Position numbers and translations under genes: made by a program. Under the pieces are notes generated by a model that made no database searches, was not told the origin of the DNA, and saw only the letters and a list, made by a program, of their open reading frames with translations. A stretch of DNA of 64,000 nucleotides. It comes from Planococcaceae bacterium Storch 2/2-2. Its GTDB lineage: Bacteria > Bacillota > Bacilli > Bacillales_A > Planococcaceae. Numbering within the stretch: the stretch's first letter is position 1; the number at the start of each line of letters is the position of its first letter. Below are positions 1 through 8,066 of the stretch, one piece after another. Location of the stretch: NCBI GenBank assembly GCA_009740415.1, contig WOYE01000009.1, positions 62,001 to 126,000 of the forward strand. The letters run 5' to 3'.

Positions 1-230
1 CGGCATTGGAGCTCGCTTACGTATCATCGGGTCGTATTGACGCGTACATGTCGTTACGTCTCTCACCGTGGGACGTAGCAGGCGGTATTATTATTGCCGG
101 TGAAGTCGGAGCAATCGCTACGACGATGGAAAATGAACCTCTCTCTTTGCTCGGGCAAGAAACGTTCATCGTCGCTAAACCTCAATTGCATGAAGAAATT
201 ATCGAAAATTACATCCAGCTGAAAGGGTAG
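1..230 (+). CDS. suhB: Inositol monophosphatase family protein, C-terminal part
   Basis: The gene is cut by the left window edge; the reading frame is open from the first bases and ends at a TAG at 228-230. The visible 75 or so residues match the C-terminal lobe of the inositol-1-monophosphatase/SuhB/YktC family: a segment reading GRIDAYMSLRLSPWDVAGG carries the WDVA motif, whose aspartate binds a catalytic metal. The family removes phosphate from inositol monophosphate or related sugar phosphates in the cytoplasm. The N-terminal metal site lies outside the window. A bidirectional hairpin terminator follows. Confidence 0.85.
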   Translation, partial: ALELAYVSSGRIDAYMSLRLSPWDVAGGIIIAGEVGAIATTMENEPLSLLGQETFIVAKPQLHEEIIENYIQLKG

Positions 231-295
231 ACGGTCGACTCGATGAAGAACAGTCGACGATCATAGGCAGCTCAGCGGATGATCACAAGAAGTAT

Positions 296-340
296 AAAAA
301 AGACACTTGAATGATTAAACATTCCAAGTGTCTTTTTTTA
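296..340. terminator. Bidirectional intrinsic terminator
   Basis: A-tract, stem GACACTTG with CAAGTGTC around an AT-rich loop, then a T-tract. It lies between convergent genes (the suhB-like gene and trhP2), so it can stop transcription from both sides. Confidence 0.85.
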
Positions 341-373
341 TCGCTAAAAGTAACTTTTTCAGTCTCTTTTGGT

Positions 374-1621
374 TTATCGTTTTTTACGGATCATATCGAA
401 CGGTTGAACCGGTGTTTCCACACGCATGAAAAATGTCATCATCGCATGTTTTGCACGATCGAGCGGTTCGCCATCTTCGTCCCACATTTCAGTTACTGTT
501 TCGTACGCATGTTTGAAGCCAGGACCGTAAAATTCTACTTCGTCACCGACGCCGAAGTTGTTTCGTTGTTCGATTTTCGCAATTTTCGTTTCTGGATCGT
601 AATCCATTACTTGTCCGACGAATTGGTAACGTGGAATTTTACGTGGTTTACCGAACAACTGTTCATCTTGTGTCGGTGTACCCCAATAAAATCCGCTCGC
701 AAGTTCGCGTTGCGCGACTTTCCACAATTCATCTTCCCACGCTTCGTTGAAGACGTAGTTGTCAGGGTCTGCACAATATGCGTCGATCGCTGCACGATAC
801 ACGTTAGAAACCGTAGAAACGTAGTGAATCGACTTCATACGACCTTCGATTTTTAAACTTTCTACACCGCTTTCGACAATCTCTGGGATGTGACGAATCA
901 TCGCCATATCGACAGAGCTCATCGAGAACGCCTCGAGCTCTTCTTCAGAAAGTCCAGATAAATGTGAGTTTTTATCGCCTGGTTCAGGCATTTCGAAAAT
1001 GTCATATTTCCAACGACATGATTGTGAACAGCCACCGCGGTTCGCGTCACGGTTCGACATGTAGTTTGAAAGGACACAACGTCCAGAATACGAAATACAC
1101 ATTGCTCCGTGAATGAACACTTCGATTTCGACGTCTGTATTTTTCTTCATTTCTAAAATTTCATCCATGCCGACTTCACGTGCGAGAACGATACGCTCGA
1201 GTCCTTCATCTTGCCAAAACTTCAAAGTTTCATAGTTCGTAGCAGATGCTTGTGTCGATAAGTGGATCGGTAATCCAGGGGCTGCCATCGCACAAATTTC
1301 GATCAAAGCAGGGTCTGAAACGATGACGGCATCAATACCGATTTCGTGCAACGTTTGGAAAAATCGGTCCGCCCCTTCCGTATCTCCTTCGTGAGCGATC
1401 ATGTTCGCTGTCACGTAAATTTTTGCGCCATAACCGTCCGCAAACTTACGTGCTTCACGCATTTCGTCGAAGCTAAAGTTTCCAGCACGGCTACGTAATC
1501 CGTATGCGTCTCCACCGATGAAGACTGCATCTGCACCGTAGTGGATCGCCATTTTTAATTTTTCAAGTGTCCCCGCGGGTGCGAGAACTTCTGGTTTTTT
1601 CGTAATAACACGTTTACCCAT
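374..1621 (-). CDS. trhP2: Peptidase U32 family tRNA hydroxylation protein TrhP2 (YrrO-like)
   Basis: 415 residues. The family works with TrhP1 in prephenate-dependent hydroxylation of uridine 34 of certain tRNAs, the first step toward 5-methoxyuridine in B. subtilis. The protein opens with the typical KPEVLAPAGTLEKLK strand of the U32 TIM-barrel. Around residues 170-190 it carries the U32 signature EVFIHGAMCISYSGRCVLS, followed by further cysteines in GGCSQSCRWKY, consistent with a metal or iron-sulfur cluster. The start ATG at 1621 follows trhP1 by about 20 bases, so the two form an operon. In B. subtilis the pair lies elsewhere (yrrN-yrrO beside udk and greA). The assignment is firm for the family and good for the specific member. 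Confidence 0.88.
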   Translation of the reverse strand: MGKRVITKKPEVLAPAGTLEKLKMAIHYGADAVFIGGDAYGLRSRAGNFSFDEMREARKFADGYGAKIYVTANMIAHEGDTEGADRFFQTLHEIGIDAVIVSDPALIEICAMAAPGLPIHLSTQASATNYETLKFWQDEGLERIVLAREVGMDEILEMKKNTDVEIEVFIHGAMCISYSGRCVLSNYMSNRDANRGGCSQSCRWKYDIFEMPEPGDKNSHLSGLSEEELEAFSMSSVDMAMIRHIPEIVESGVESLKIEGRMKSIHYVSTVSNVYRAAIDAYCADPDNYVFNEAWEDELWKVAQRELASGFYWGTPTQDEQLFGKPRKIPRYQFVGQVMDYDPETKIAKIEQRNNFGVGDEVEFYGPGFKHAYETVTEMWDEDGEPLDRAKHAMMTFFMRVETPVQPFDMIRKKR

Positions 1622-1641
1622 GTTAAAACTCCTTTCGTTAA

Positions 1642-2568
1642 TTAACTAGATTGAATGCTGTCTGGATCTTTTAAGAAAAATCCTTCGTCGAGCGAACGTT
1701 CTGCAGGGTGAAGTTCGTGCAGGCGCTCGTTTAACGCGTGTTTCACGTCGTCATTCCACGTTCCTTGTTCGAAATGGTTGCGCGCTTCGATGAATAAAGA
1801 AGCGATGTCAACGAATGCTTCGCCAGGGGTGAAAATGCCGTCGAGTTTCCAATGTGTGAAGTTGATGTCGACTAATTTGTCGAGTTGCTCCATTAAGTTG
1901 ACGTCGTCTGTTGCGAAGACGTGTGTCCCGTTTATGTCTTCATAAATGGAATAATGGTTATCTTCGTTATGTTCTGAAACGAACAATTCTTTCGAATCCA
2001 TCGACTCCGGTACTTCTTTACCGACGTAGTTGAAATAGTTTTGAACGAGATTACGTTTCGATTGGTGAATACAAGTCGCACCGTAAACGAGTGTCTCAAC
2101 AGGAATTTCAACGTTTTTCGAAATGTCGACCATTTCTTCGTACGGAATTTCACGTGCGAGTACAGAACCGCTCGCTCCGCGACGTGCGAAGAAGTTAATT
2201 TGGTTTGAACTCGTTACCATCGTTTGGGCATCGTAAATGTATCCGAGGTCGAGATCCGACGTTTGTAAAATACGAATAGCACCTGGATCACCTAACGTGA
2301 CGAGGTCTGCGTTGATGCGATCGACTTCTTTTAAGTACGAACGCACTTTTTCAACACGATCGTTGTGTAAAATCGCGTTGACGGCAACGATCACTTTTTT
2401 CTCTTGAGCGTGCGCATAGCGAACGAGCTCTTCTATTTCATCGATTGAGAATGAATGAGGGAGACGTAAGCCGAACTCATCTTCCCCGACGTATAAATAG
2501 TCGACTCCTCGATCGATCAATTGTTTTCCTTGTTCAACCGACTCTGCTGTAGCGATAATTTGAATCAT
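1642..2568 (-). CDS. trhP1: Peptidase U32 family tRNA hydroxylation protein TrhP1 (YrrN-like)
   Basis: 308 residues from the ATG at 2568, chosen because an AAAGGAAG ribosome site lies about 8 bases upstream; a longer in-frame reading to 2613 has no such site. It belongs to the same U32 barrel family as its downstream neighbour but is degenerate: the signature region reads LVYGATCIHQSKRNLVQNY, keeping one cysteine and losing the later cysteines seen in TrhP2. This matches the shorter partner of the B. subtilis YrrN/YrrO pair, with which it is thought to act in tRNA uridine-34 hydroxylation. It is the first gene of a two-gene minus-strand operon. Confidence 0.83.
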   Translation of the reverse strand: MIQIIATAESVEQGKQLIDRGVDYLYVGEDEFGLRLPHSFSIDEIEELVRYAHAQEKKVIVAVNAILHNDRVEKVRSYLKEVDRINADLVTLGDPGAIRILQTSDLDLGYIYDAQTMVTSSNQINFFARRGASGSVLAREIPYEEMVDISKNVEIPVETLVYGATCIHQSKRNLVQNYFNYVGKEVPESMDSKELFVSEHNEDNHYSIYEDINGTHVFATDDVNLMEQLDKLVDINFTHWKLDGIFTPGEAFVDIASLFIEARNHFEQGTWNDDVKHALNERLHELHPAERSLDEGFFLKDPDSIQSS

Positions 2569-2681
2569 CGGTTTCACTTCCTTTCTAAAAATGACTCGTG
2601 TGAAAATGAACACACAATTTCTATTCTACGCTAGTATGTAGAAAAAAAGAACCGTTTCTCTCGAAAAACGAGTGAATGATG

Positions 2682-2722
2682 AAAAGGAAAGTGAGCGAAA
2701 AGTCGCTACTTTCCTTTTTTTA
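2682..2722. terminator. Intrinsic terminator hairpin
   Basis: Stem AAGGAAAGT/ACTTTCCTT with an inner AGCGA/TCGCT pairing and one bulged G, flanked by A-tract and T-tract. It lies upstream of trhP1 and can separate the minus-strand ylaF transcript from trhP1. Confidence 0.6.
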
Positions 2723-2762
2723 CAAAAATAAATGAAAGGTGTCAAGACTTTATAACAAATGA

Positions 2763-2801
2763 AAAACGCCTCGATCATCCGAAGATGAAGGCGGCGTTTG
2801 G
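2763..2801 (-). terminator. Terminator of the ylaF transcript
   Basis: Read on the minus strand, stem AAACGCC/GGCGTTT is followed by a T-run. It begins just beyond the ylaF stop codon. Confidence 0.65.
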
Positions 2802-2808
2802 AAATGAA

Positions 2809-3000
2809 TCATTCGTCATAAAAACCGGCTTCCCGCAATTTTTTCTTGCGTACGAACCCCATTCCCATAAAGACGAAGACGAGAACCGTTGAAAGTACAA
2901 TGATCCATGTGCTTCGCTCTGCTACTCCTACGCCGATCATACACATTGAAGCGACCGCTAAAAACGAGTAGAGGGCAGCACCCCATTGAAAGTTTTTCAT
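2809..3000 (-). CDS. ylaF: YlaF-like small membrane protein (DUF5325)
   Basis: 63 residues with two hydrophobic segments, roughly residues 6-27 and 31-50, and a basic then acidic C-terminus (RKKKLREAGFYDE). It resembles YlaF, a small membrane protein of unknown function placed divergently next to typA in B. subtilis, and the same arrangement is seen here. The ATG at 3000 is chosen over the in-frame TTG at 3003 because the AAGGAGG site sits 8 bases away. The family has no established function. Confidence 0.7.
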   Translation of the reverse strand: MKNFQWGAALYSFLAVASMCMIGVGVAERSTWIIVLSTVLVFVFMGMGFVRKKKLREAGFYDE

Positions 3001-3033
3001 CAATCTTCCCTCCTTAATCGAAGCGAAATACTA

Positions 3034-3059
3034 CATATAACGTGATCTTGTGTTATAAT
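3034..3059 (+). promoter_or_regulatory. Probable typA promoter with extended -10
   Basis: TGTTATAAT at 3051-3059 is a perfect extended -10 element. The -35 region is weak. It lies 43 bases upstream of the typA start and fits sigma-A. Confidence 0.55.
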
Positions 3060-3101
3060 AACACAGTTATAGGGATGACTAAAGATAAATGGAGTGAAAT
3101 C

Positions 3102-4949
3102 ATGACGAACGAACGTACATCAATTCGAAACATAGCTATTATTGCTCACGTAGACCACGGAAAAACGACATTAGTTGACCAGTTGTTAAAACAGTCTGGA
3201 ATTTTTAGAGAAAACGAACAAGTAGAAGACCGTGCCATGGATTCGGACGATATCGAGAAAGAACGCGGTATTACGATCTTAGCGAAAACGACAGCGGTTC
3301 ACTATAAAGATACGAAAATTAACATTTTAGATACACCAGGACACGCCGATTTCGGTGGGGAAGTAGAACGTATTTTGAAAATGGTAGACGGAGTTATTTT
3401 AGTCGTCGATGCATTTGAAGGCTGTATGCCACAAACACGTTTCGTTTTAAAGAAAGCACTCGAATCTAATTTACAACCGATCGTCGTTGTAAACAAAATC
3501 GATCGTGATTTTGCACGACCAGAAGAAGTAGTAGATGAAGTATTAGAGTTATTCATTGAATTAGACGCGAACGATGAACAGTTAGAGTTCCCAGTCGTTT
3601 ACGCATCAGGCTTTAACGGTACAGCAAGTTTAGAACCAGAGCCAGAAACACAAGAAGAGACACTTCGCGTATTGTACGACTCAATTTTGGAAAACATTCC
3701 AGAGCCTGTTGACAATTCAGATGAGCCGTTACAATTCCAAGTATCGTTACTCGATTACAACGACTACGTAGGACGTATCGGAATCGGACGTATTTTCCGC
3801 GGTACGATGAAAGTAGGAGAACAAGTAGCGCTCATTAAGCGAGACGGTTCAGTGAAACAATTCCGAGTGACGAAACTGTACGGATTTTTAGGGTTAAAGC
3901 GTGTTGAAATCGAAGAAGCGTATGCAGGAGATATCGTTGCTGTATCAGGTATGGAAGATATCGACGTCAGCGAGACGATTTGTCCGGTCGACCATCAAGA
4001 GCCGATGCCAGAACTTCATATCGACGAGCCGACACTTCAAATGACATTTTTAGTGAACAACAGTCCATTTGCAGGTCGCGATGGAAAATGGATCACTGCG
4101 CGTAAAATTGAAGAACGTTTAGAACAACAATTGCAAACCGACGTATCTTTACGAGTCGACCCGACAGATTCACCGGACGTCTGGATCGTTTCTGGACGTG
4201 GAGAACTTCACTTGTCGATTTTAATCGAAAATATGCGCCGTGAAGGATACGAGTTACAAGTATCGAAACCGGAAGTAATTATTAAAGAAGTAGATGGTGT
4301 GAAATGTGAGCCGTTCGAACGTGTTCAAATTGACGTGCCACAAGAATATTCAGGAAGTGTCATCGAATCACTCGGAGAACGAAAAGGCGAGATGCTCGAT
4401 ATGACGAATAACGGAAACGGTCAAGTCCGACTCGTATTTTTAGTACCGGCTCGTGGTATGATCGGTTATTCAACTGAATTTTTAACGTTGACACGCGGAT
4501 ACGGTATTTTAAACCATACGTTTGATTGTTACAAACCGTTCATCGATGCTAAAATTGGCGGTCGCCGTAACGGTGCGCTCGTTTCGATGGAAAATGGAAC
4601 GGTAACAGGCTATAGTATTATGCAGTTAGAAGATCGTGGTGTCATGTTCGTTGAAGCAGGAACAGACATTTACGCAGGGATGATCGTCGGTGAAAACACA
4701 CGTGAAACAGACTTAGCGATCAACTTAACGAAAGCGAAGCAGCAAACGAACGTCCGTTCAGCTACGAAAGATCATACAGTAACGACGAAAAAACCACGTA
4801 TTTTAACATTGGAAGAAGCACTTCAATACATCGATGACGATGAGCTTTGTGAAGTGACACCTGAATCGATCCGTTTACGTAAAAAGATTTTAGATAAAGG
4901 CGAACGTGATCGTGTAGCGAAAAAGAAAAAGTTAAAAGACGAGAAATAG
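3102..4949 (+). CDS. typA: Ribosome-associated translational GTPase TypA/BipA
   Basis: 615 residues from the ATG at 3102 (GGAG site 7 bases upstream); an in-frame upstream extension lacks a site. This ribosome-binding GTPase is related to EF-G and assists ribosome assembly and stress or cold growth. Visible G-domain motifs are the P-loop AHVDHGKTT at residues 15-23, the switch region around the RGITI motif, DTPGHADF and NKID. Domains II, III and V and the BipA-specific C-terminal domain follow, ending in a basic tail. Its length matches the family. It is followed closely by ylaH and probably shares its transcript. Confidence 0.97.
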   Translation: MTNERTSIRNIAIIAHVDHGKTTLVDQLLKQSGIFRENEQVEDRAMDSDDIEKERGITILAKTTAVHYKDTKINILDTPGHADFGGEVERILKMVDGVILVVDAFEGCMPQTRFVLKKALESNLQPIVVVNKIDRDFARPEEVVDEVLELFIELDANDEQLEFPVVYASGFNGTASLEPEPETQEETLRVLYDSILENIPEPVDNSDEPLQFQVSLLDYNDYVGRIGIGRIFRGTMKVGEQVALIKRDGSVKQFRVTKLYGFLGLKRVEIEEAYAGDIVAVSGMEDIDVSETICPVDHQEPMPELHIDEPTLQMTFLVNNSPFAGRDGKWITARKIEERLEQQLQTDVSLRVDPTDSPDVWIVSGRGELHLSILIENMRREGYELQVSKPEVIIKEVDGVKCEPFERVQIDVPQEYSGSVIESLGERKGEMLDMTNNGNGQVRLVFLVPARGMIGYSTEFLTLTRGYGILNHTFDCYKPFIDAKIGGRRNGALVSMENGTVTGYSIMQLEDRGVMFVEAGTDIYAGMIVGENTRETDLAINLTKAKQQTNVRSATKDHTVTTKKPRILTLEEALQYIDDDELCEVTPESIRLRKKILDKGERDRVAKKKKLKDEK

Positions 4950-4962
4950 GAGGTACGTATAA

Positions 4963-5319
4963 ATGACGAGTAGGGCAGAAGTAGACAGTTTCGTCAGTGC
5001 ACTCGATCGAATGACCGGTGTATCGCAACTGATCTATGCGCAAGCGTCTGATTTGAATACAGGCGGGCTCATTTTGTTCGCAGTCGTTTTATTACTTTCA
5101 GCATTCGTATACAAACTAGGATTTGCTCAAAAAATTAAATGGTGGCAAAACATTATCGTATACGTTTCACTCGCTATCGGATGTTTAATTTTAACGTTTT
5201 TAGCGATTTATTTACCCGTAGTAGAAGGTTTGCTCGTCGCTTCAGGTATTTTAATCATTTACCGCATCCGTCGAATCGCAGATGATCGTCGGGAAGCGAA
5301 AGAAGCCGCTAGTGCGTAA
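4963..5319 (+). CDS. ylaH: YlaH-like membrane protein
   Basis: 118 residues. A hydrophilic N-terminus of about 30 residues is followed by three hydrophobic segments near residues 33-50, 63-82 and 86-102, and a charged tail RIRRIADDRREAKEAASA. It corresponds to YlaH, the gene after typA in B. subtilis, a predicted membrane protein of unknown function. An AGGAGGT site precedes the ATG by 9 bases, and the 13-base gap to typA indicates one operon. It is closed by a strong bidirectional terminator. Confidence 0.8.
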   Translation: MTSRAEVDSFVSALDRMTGVSQLIYAQASDLNTGGLILFAVVLLLSAFVYKLGFAQKIKWWQNIIVYVSLAIGCLILTFLAIYLPVVEGLLVASGILIIYRIRRIADDRREAKEAASA

Positions 5320-5351
5320 GCGAGCGGTTATAACGAAATAGCCTCCATCTT

Positions 5352-5391
5352 AAAAAGGACACTCGAGTGTATTACACTCAAGTGTCCTTTT
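5352..5391. terminator. Bidirectional intrinsic terminator
   Basis: AAAAGGACACT-CGAGTG paired with CACTC-AAGTGTCCTTTT, loop TATTA. It lies between convergent ylaH and ylaI. Confidence 0.9.
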
Positions 5392-5447
5392 CGTTTATAC
5401 CGGTTCAATGAAGTAAATGCTCTTTTGAACGAGAACTTGCTATTCAT

Positions 5448-5639
5448 TCAATGGGCAGAGTAATCTCGATACAGTTTAAACCGTCCTGTCGCGATTCGCT
5501 CTTCGGTCCGTTTCGTAATGCGTTCATCACAAGTCGGACACATGTACGTATGAATCGGACGGTTGCGCAGCCGTTTCGCAAGTGGTGAGTGGCTCGGTAT
5601 CGTTTCGACCGTGTCGCATAACGAACATTTGACGCGCAT
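5448..5639 (-). CDS. ylaI: YlaI-like zinc-ribbon protein (DUF2197)
   Basis: 63 residues. Two CxxC pairs, CSLC near residue 5 and CPTC near residue 34, form a likely zinc ribbon, and the remainder is strongly basic. It matches YlaI, a small conserved Bacillales protein of unknown function in the yla cluster. The ATG at 5639 is preceded by AAAGGAGTGATCGT. An alternative frame over the same bases gives a longer but composition-unlike peptide and was set aside. It is 20 bases downstream of the next minus-strand gene, so probably cotranscribed. Confidence 0.78.
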   Translation of the reverse strand: MRVKCSLCDTVETIPSHSPLAKRLRNRPIHTYMCPTCDERITKRTEERIATGRFKLYRDYSAH

Positions 5640-5659
5640 ACGATCACTCCTTTTCGTAA

Positions 5660-6163
5660 TTAGTCAATTCGAATGTTTTGTACGTGTTTGATCGGATCGT
5701 GACGGTTTGAACCGTCTTTCCATAGTACGTAAACCGGTCCATCTTCACGTAATGGTTGACCGTTCGCGCTATATTGGAAAATGATCGAGTCTAATTTTTC
5801 TAAAGGAACGCTTATTTCCTCTCCTTCGTTTCGCTCGAAAACGATTTTCGTCGCATCCTCATGTGGTTCTGCATTTTTTAAAAAATGATGGAAAAACATT
5901 CCGAACGTTTCTTCGATTTTTTTCTCTTTCAATTCGAAGTTGCGCTCCGCATCTAGTGTTGGAGGCATCGTCGCGCCTTCCATAATTTCACGTGACCAAT
6001 GTTTCCCCATTCCACGTAAATATTTTTCATCTTCGTCAATTTCTTCATACGTCGTCTCGAAAAATTGATCGAGATCGATTCGTCGGTCATCAAAAATCCA
6101 GACCGTTGGATCGAGAGAAATTGGATGATTCACTTTGCCAGTTACTCGTACTAAAAATTCCAT
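5660..6163 (-). CDS. Conserved Bacillales protein of the yla region, function unknown
   Basis: 167 residues from the ATG at 6163, which has AAGGAGC 9 bases upstream. The protein is soluble and acidic, with a beta-rich start (MEFLVRVTGKVNHPISLDP followed by TVWIFDDRR), a central helical acidic part and a C-terminal segment GPVYVLWKDGSNRHDP. I recall similar proteins near ylaI in other Bacillales, often labelled peptidyl-prolyl isomerase, but no isomerase motif is visible and I do not support that name. The N-terminal DDRRIDLDQFF and C-terminal DGSNRHDPIKHV stretches look like the conserved core. It probably forms an operon with ylaI. Confidence 0.6.
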   Translation of the reverse strand: MEFLVRVTGKVNHPISLDPTVWIFDDRRIDLDQFFETTYEEIDEDEKYLRGMGKHWSREIMEGATMPPTLDAERNFELKEKKIEETFGMFFHHFLKNAEPHEDATKIVFERNEGEEISVPLEKLDSIIFQYSANGQPLREDGPVYVLWKDGSNRHDPIKHVQNIRID

Positions 6164-6422
6164 CGTTGTCGCTCCTTCCTTCTTGAACAAGTCGTTCTTC
6201 ATACTAGTATACCGTTTGTTGAATCGAGATGAAAGGATGCGTCCGAAGAAGGGGAAAATGAAGGAGTAATACTTGCAATTTATCGATGAAAAAGCTACAA
6301 TTTACATGAAGTCGAACGTTCGAAACTATCCGAGTGAACGAAAACGAGAGGGGTCTCGCCGTTTGCGTTACGTCATCGTAGGATGGAGCGTTTGTTTATT
6401 TATGAACAATGGGGGCGTCCTC

Positions 6423-6704
6423 ATGGAAATGCAAGTACGAGATACGTATAAAGAAAGAGCACTCGAGCAACTGCAAGAAGATGCGGAAAAAATCGCCCAA
6501 TTGATCAAAGTTCAAATGGATCATTTAACGATGCCACAATGTCCGCTATACGAGGAAGTGTTAGATACGCAAATGTACGGTTTGTCCCGTGAAATTGATT
6601 TTGCTGTGAAACTCGATCTCGTTGATCCGGATGTCGGTAAGGCGATTTTAACTCGTCTCGAAAATGAGATGAACGTGTTGCACGAGCTGTATACGAAAAA
6701 ATAA
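6423..6704 (+). CDS. ylaN: YlaN, Fur-associated iron homeostasis protein
   Basis: 93 residues, all helical in character, with the diagnostic block [17 protein letters not shown] followed by [10 protein letters not shown]. YlaN is a small cytoplasmic protein, conditionally essential in B. subtilis. In staphylococci and bacilli it has been linked to iron homeostasis through binding of the regulator Fur. The ATG at 6423 gives the family length of 93; upstream in-frame starts at 6273 or 6402 would add an atypical extension. The upstream ribosome site is poor (a GGGGG run), so the exact start carries some doubt. It precedes ftsW as in B. subtilis. Confidence 0.92.
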   Translation: MEMQVRDTYKERALEQLQEDAEKIAQLIKVQMDHLTMPQCPLYEEVLDTQMYGLSREIDFAVKLDLVDPDVGKAILTRLENEMNVLHELYTKK

Positions 6705-6708
6705 CTTT

Positions 6709-6741
6709 AAACTCAAACTGTCTTTCAAGTTTGAGTTTTTT
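6709..6741 (+). terminator. Intrinsic terminator after ylaN
   Basis: AAACTCAAACT paired with AGTTTGAGTTT across a 7-base loop, then a T-run. The ftsW start lies only about 25 bases further on. Confidence 0.8.
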
Positions 6742-6764
6742 GTTTACGAATGGAAGTTGGTTGG

Positions 6765-8006
6765 ATGAAAAACTATGTGAAACGTCTCGCACCACATTAT
6801 GATTTCGGTTTATTAATAACGTATATTGTTTTACTCGCTTTCGGGCTCATGATGGTTTATAGCTCGAGTATGGTATGGGCGATGAACTATTACGATCGCC
6901 CGCCGAATTCTTTCTTCGTCAAGCAAGCTTTACACGCCGCTGTCGGACTTATTTTGTTCGCGGTTGGTTCGTGGGTGCCGTTAAAGTTGTACCGTGAGAA
7001 ATGGTTCATCGTCAGTTTCATGGTCCTTACCTTTTTCGGTCTCGGTATCGTTCATTTCATCGGAGCGGGTGATGCCGTCGGCGCGCGAAGTTGGATTTAT
7101 ACACCGTTCGGAAGCATTCAGCCGTCTGAATTTGCTAAAGTATTCGTCATCGTTTACTTTGCGTCCTTCTTCGCTAAGAAAGCGGAGCGGGGAACGTTAG
7201 ATGACGTGAACCGAACTTTTATTCCTGCTTTTCTCGTTTTAAGTATCATTGTCACTTCGATCATGTTAGAGACGGATATCGGAGCGACGCTCATTGTAGG
7301 AAGCGTGTCGCTAGCAATTTTAATCGCAAGCGGGATTACGATCCAAGGGTTTGTAAAAATTTTTAAATGGGTGTTCCCTTTATTAGCGGTCGGTGCGTTA
7401 GTTATTTTTCTCGCTTGGGATAAAGTGATGACAGATGGTCGATTAGGACGTTTTTTAGCGTTTCTTGATCCGTTTGAATATAAGGAAGGTTCCGGTCTTC
7501 AAATCGTCAACAGTTACATCGCGATCGGTAACGGCGGGTTATTAGGAAATGGCCTCGGTAAATCGGTACAAAAGACCGGTTATTTACCAGAGCCTCATAC
7601 TGACGTTATTTTAGCTGTCATTAGTGAAGAGCTCGGTGTATTCGGAGTCGGAATCGTTTTAATCGGTCTATTTATTATCGTAGCGAAAGCGATGAATGTC
7701 GCCATTTCGACCGATCAACCGTACATCCGTATGGTAGCGACAGGAATCGGTAGTTTGTTTGCGATTCAAACATTCATTAACGTCGGAGGGATGACAGGGA
7801 TCATTCCGTTAACGGGTGTTACGTTACCGCTCATCAGTTACGGTGGTACGAGCTTAATGTTACTGTCCTTTTTAGTCGGAATGTTGATGAATATTAAAAT
7901 GACGGTCGGCGTGCGAGAGGAAATTCTCTCGAAACGAAAAAAAGAAAAACAACCGACGACACAAACGCCTCATCTCCGTGTCGTCCCATCAAAAAACAAT
8001 CATTGA
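6765..8006 (+). CDS. ftsW: Septal peptidoglycan polymerase FtsW (SEDS family)
   Basis: 413 residues with about ten membrane segments. FtsW polymerises lipid II glycan strands at the division septum together with a class B PBP, here PBP2B encoded at 30.3 kb. Visible family motifs are MMVYSSS near the start, the conserved ISEELGVFG loop, and GVTLPLISYGGTS near the end. The ATG at 6765 (GGAAG 9 bases upstream) is preferred to the in-frame ATG at 6750, which has no ribosome site. The basic cytoplasmic tail is about 30 residues. In B. subtilis pycA follows this gene; here ctaA follows directly on the opposite strand. Confidence 0.95.
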   Translation: MKNYVKRLAPHYDFGLLITYIVLLAFGLMMVYSSSMVWAMNYYDRPPNSFFVKQALHAAVGLILFAVGSWVPLKLYREKWFIVSFMVLTFFGLGIVHFIGAGDAVGARSWIYTPFGSIQPSEFAKVFVIVYFASFFAKKAERGTLDDVNRTFIPAFLVLSIIVTSIMLETDIGATLIVGSVSLAILIASGITIQGFVKIFKWVFPLLAVGALVIFLAWDKVMTDGRLGRFLAFLDPFEYKEGSGLQIVNSYIAIGNGGLLGNGLGKSVQKTGYLPEPHTDVILAVISEELGVFGVGIVLIGLFIIVAKAMNVAISTDQPYIRMVATGIGSLFAIQTFINVGGMTGIIPLTGVTLPLISYGGTSLMLLSFLVGMLMNIKMTVGVREEILSKRKKEKQPTTQTPHLRVVPSKNNH

Positions 8007-8012
8007 GATTAT

Positions 8013-8048
8013 AAAAGGCACTTGAGTTTTTTACTCAAGTGCCTTTTT
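8013..8048. terminator. Bidirectional intrinsic terminator
   Basis: AAAAGGCACTTGAGT paired with ACTCAAGTGCCTTTT around a T-loop. It lies between convergent ftsW and ctaA. Confidence 0.92.
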
Positions 8049-8066
8049 GTCGTTTATGAGCAATCG

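Noticed and set aside
5444-5647. Alternative frame over ylaI
   Set aside because: It lacks the CxxC pairs and a ribosome site; the YlaI frame fits a known family.
5660-6163. Naming this gene peptidyl-prolyl isomerase
   Set aside because: No FKBP, cyclophilin or parvulin motif visible in the translation.
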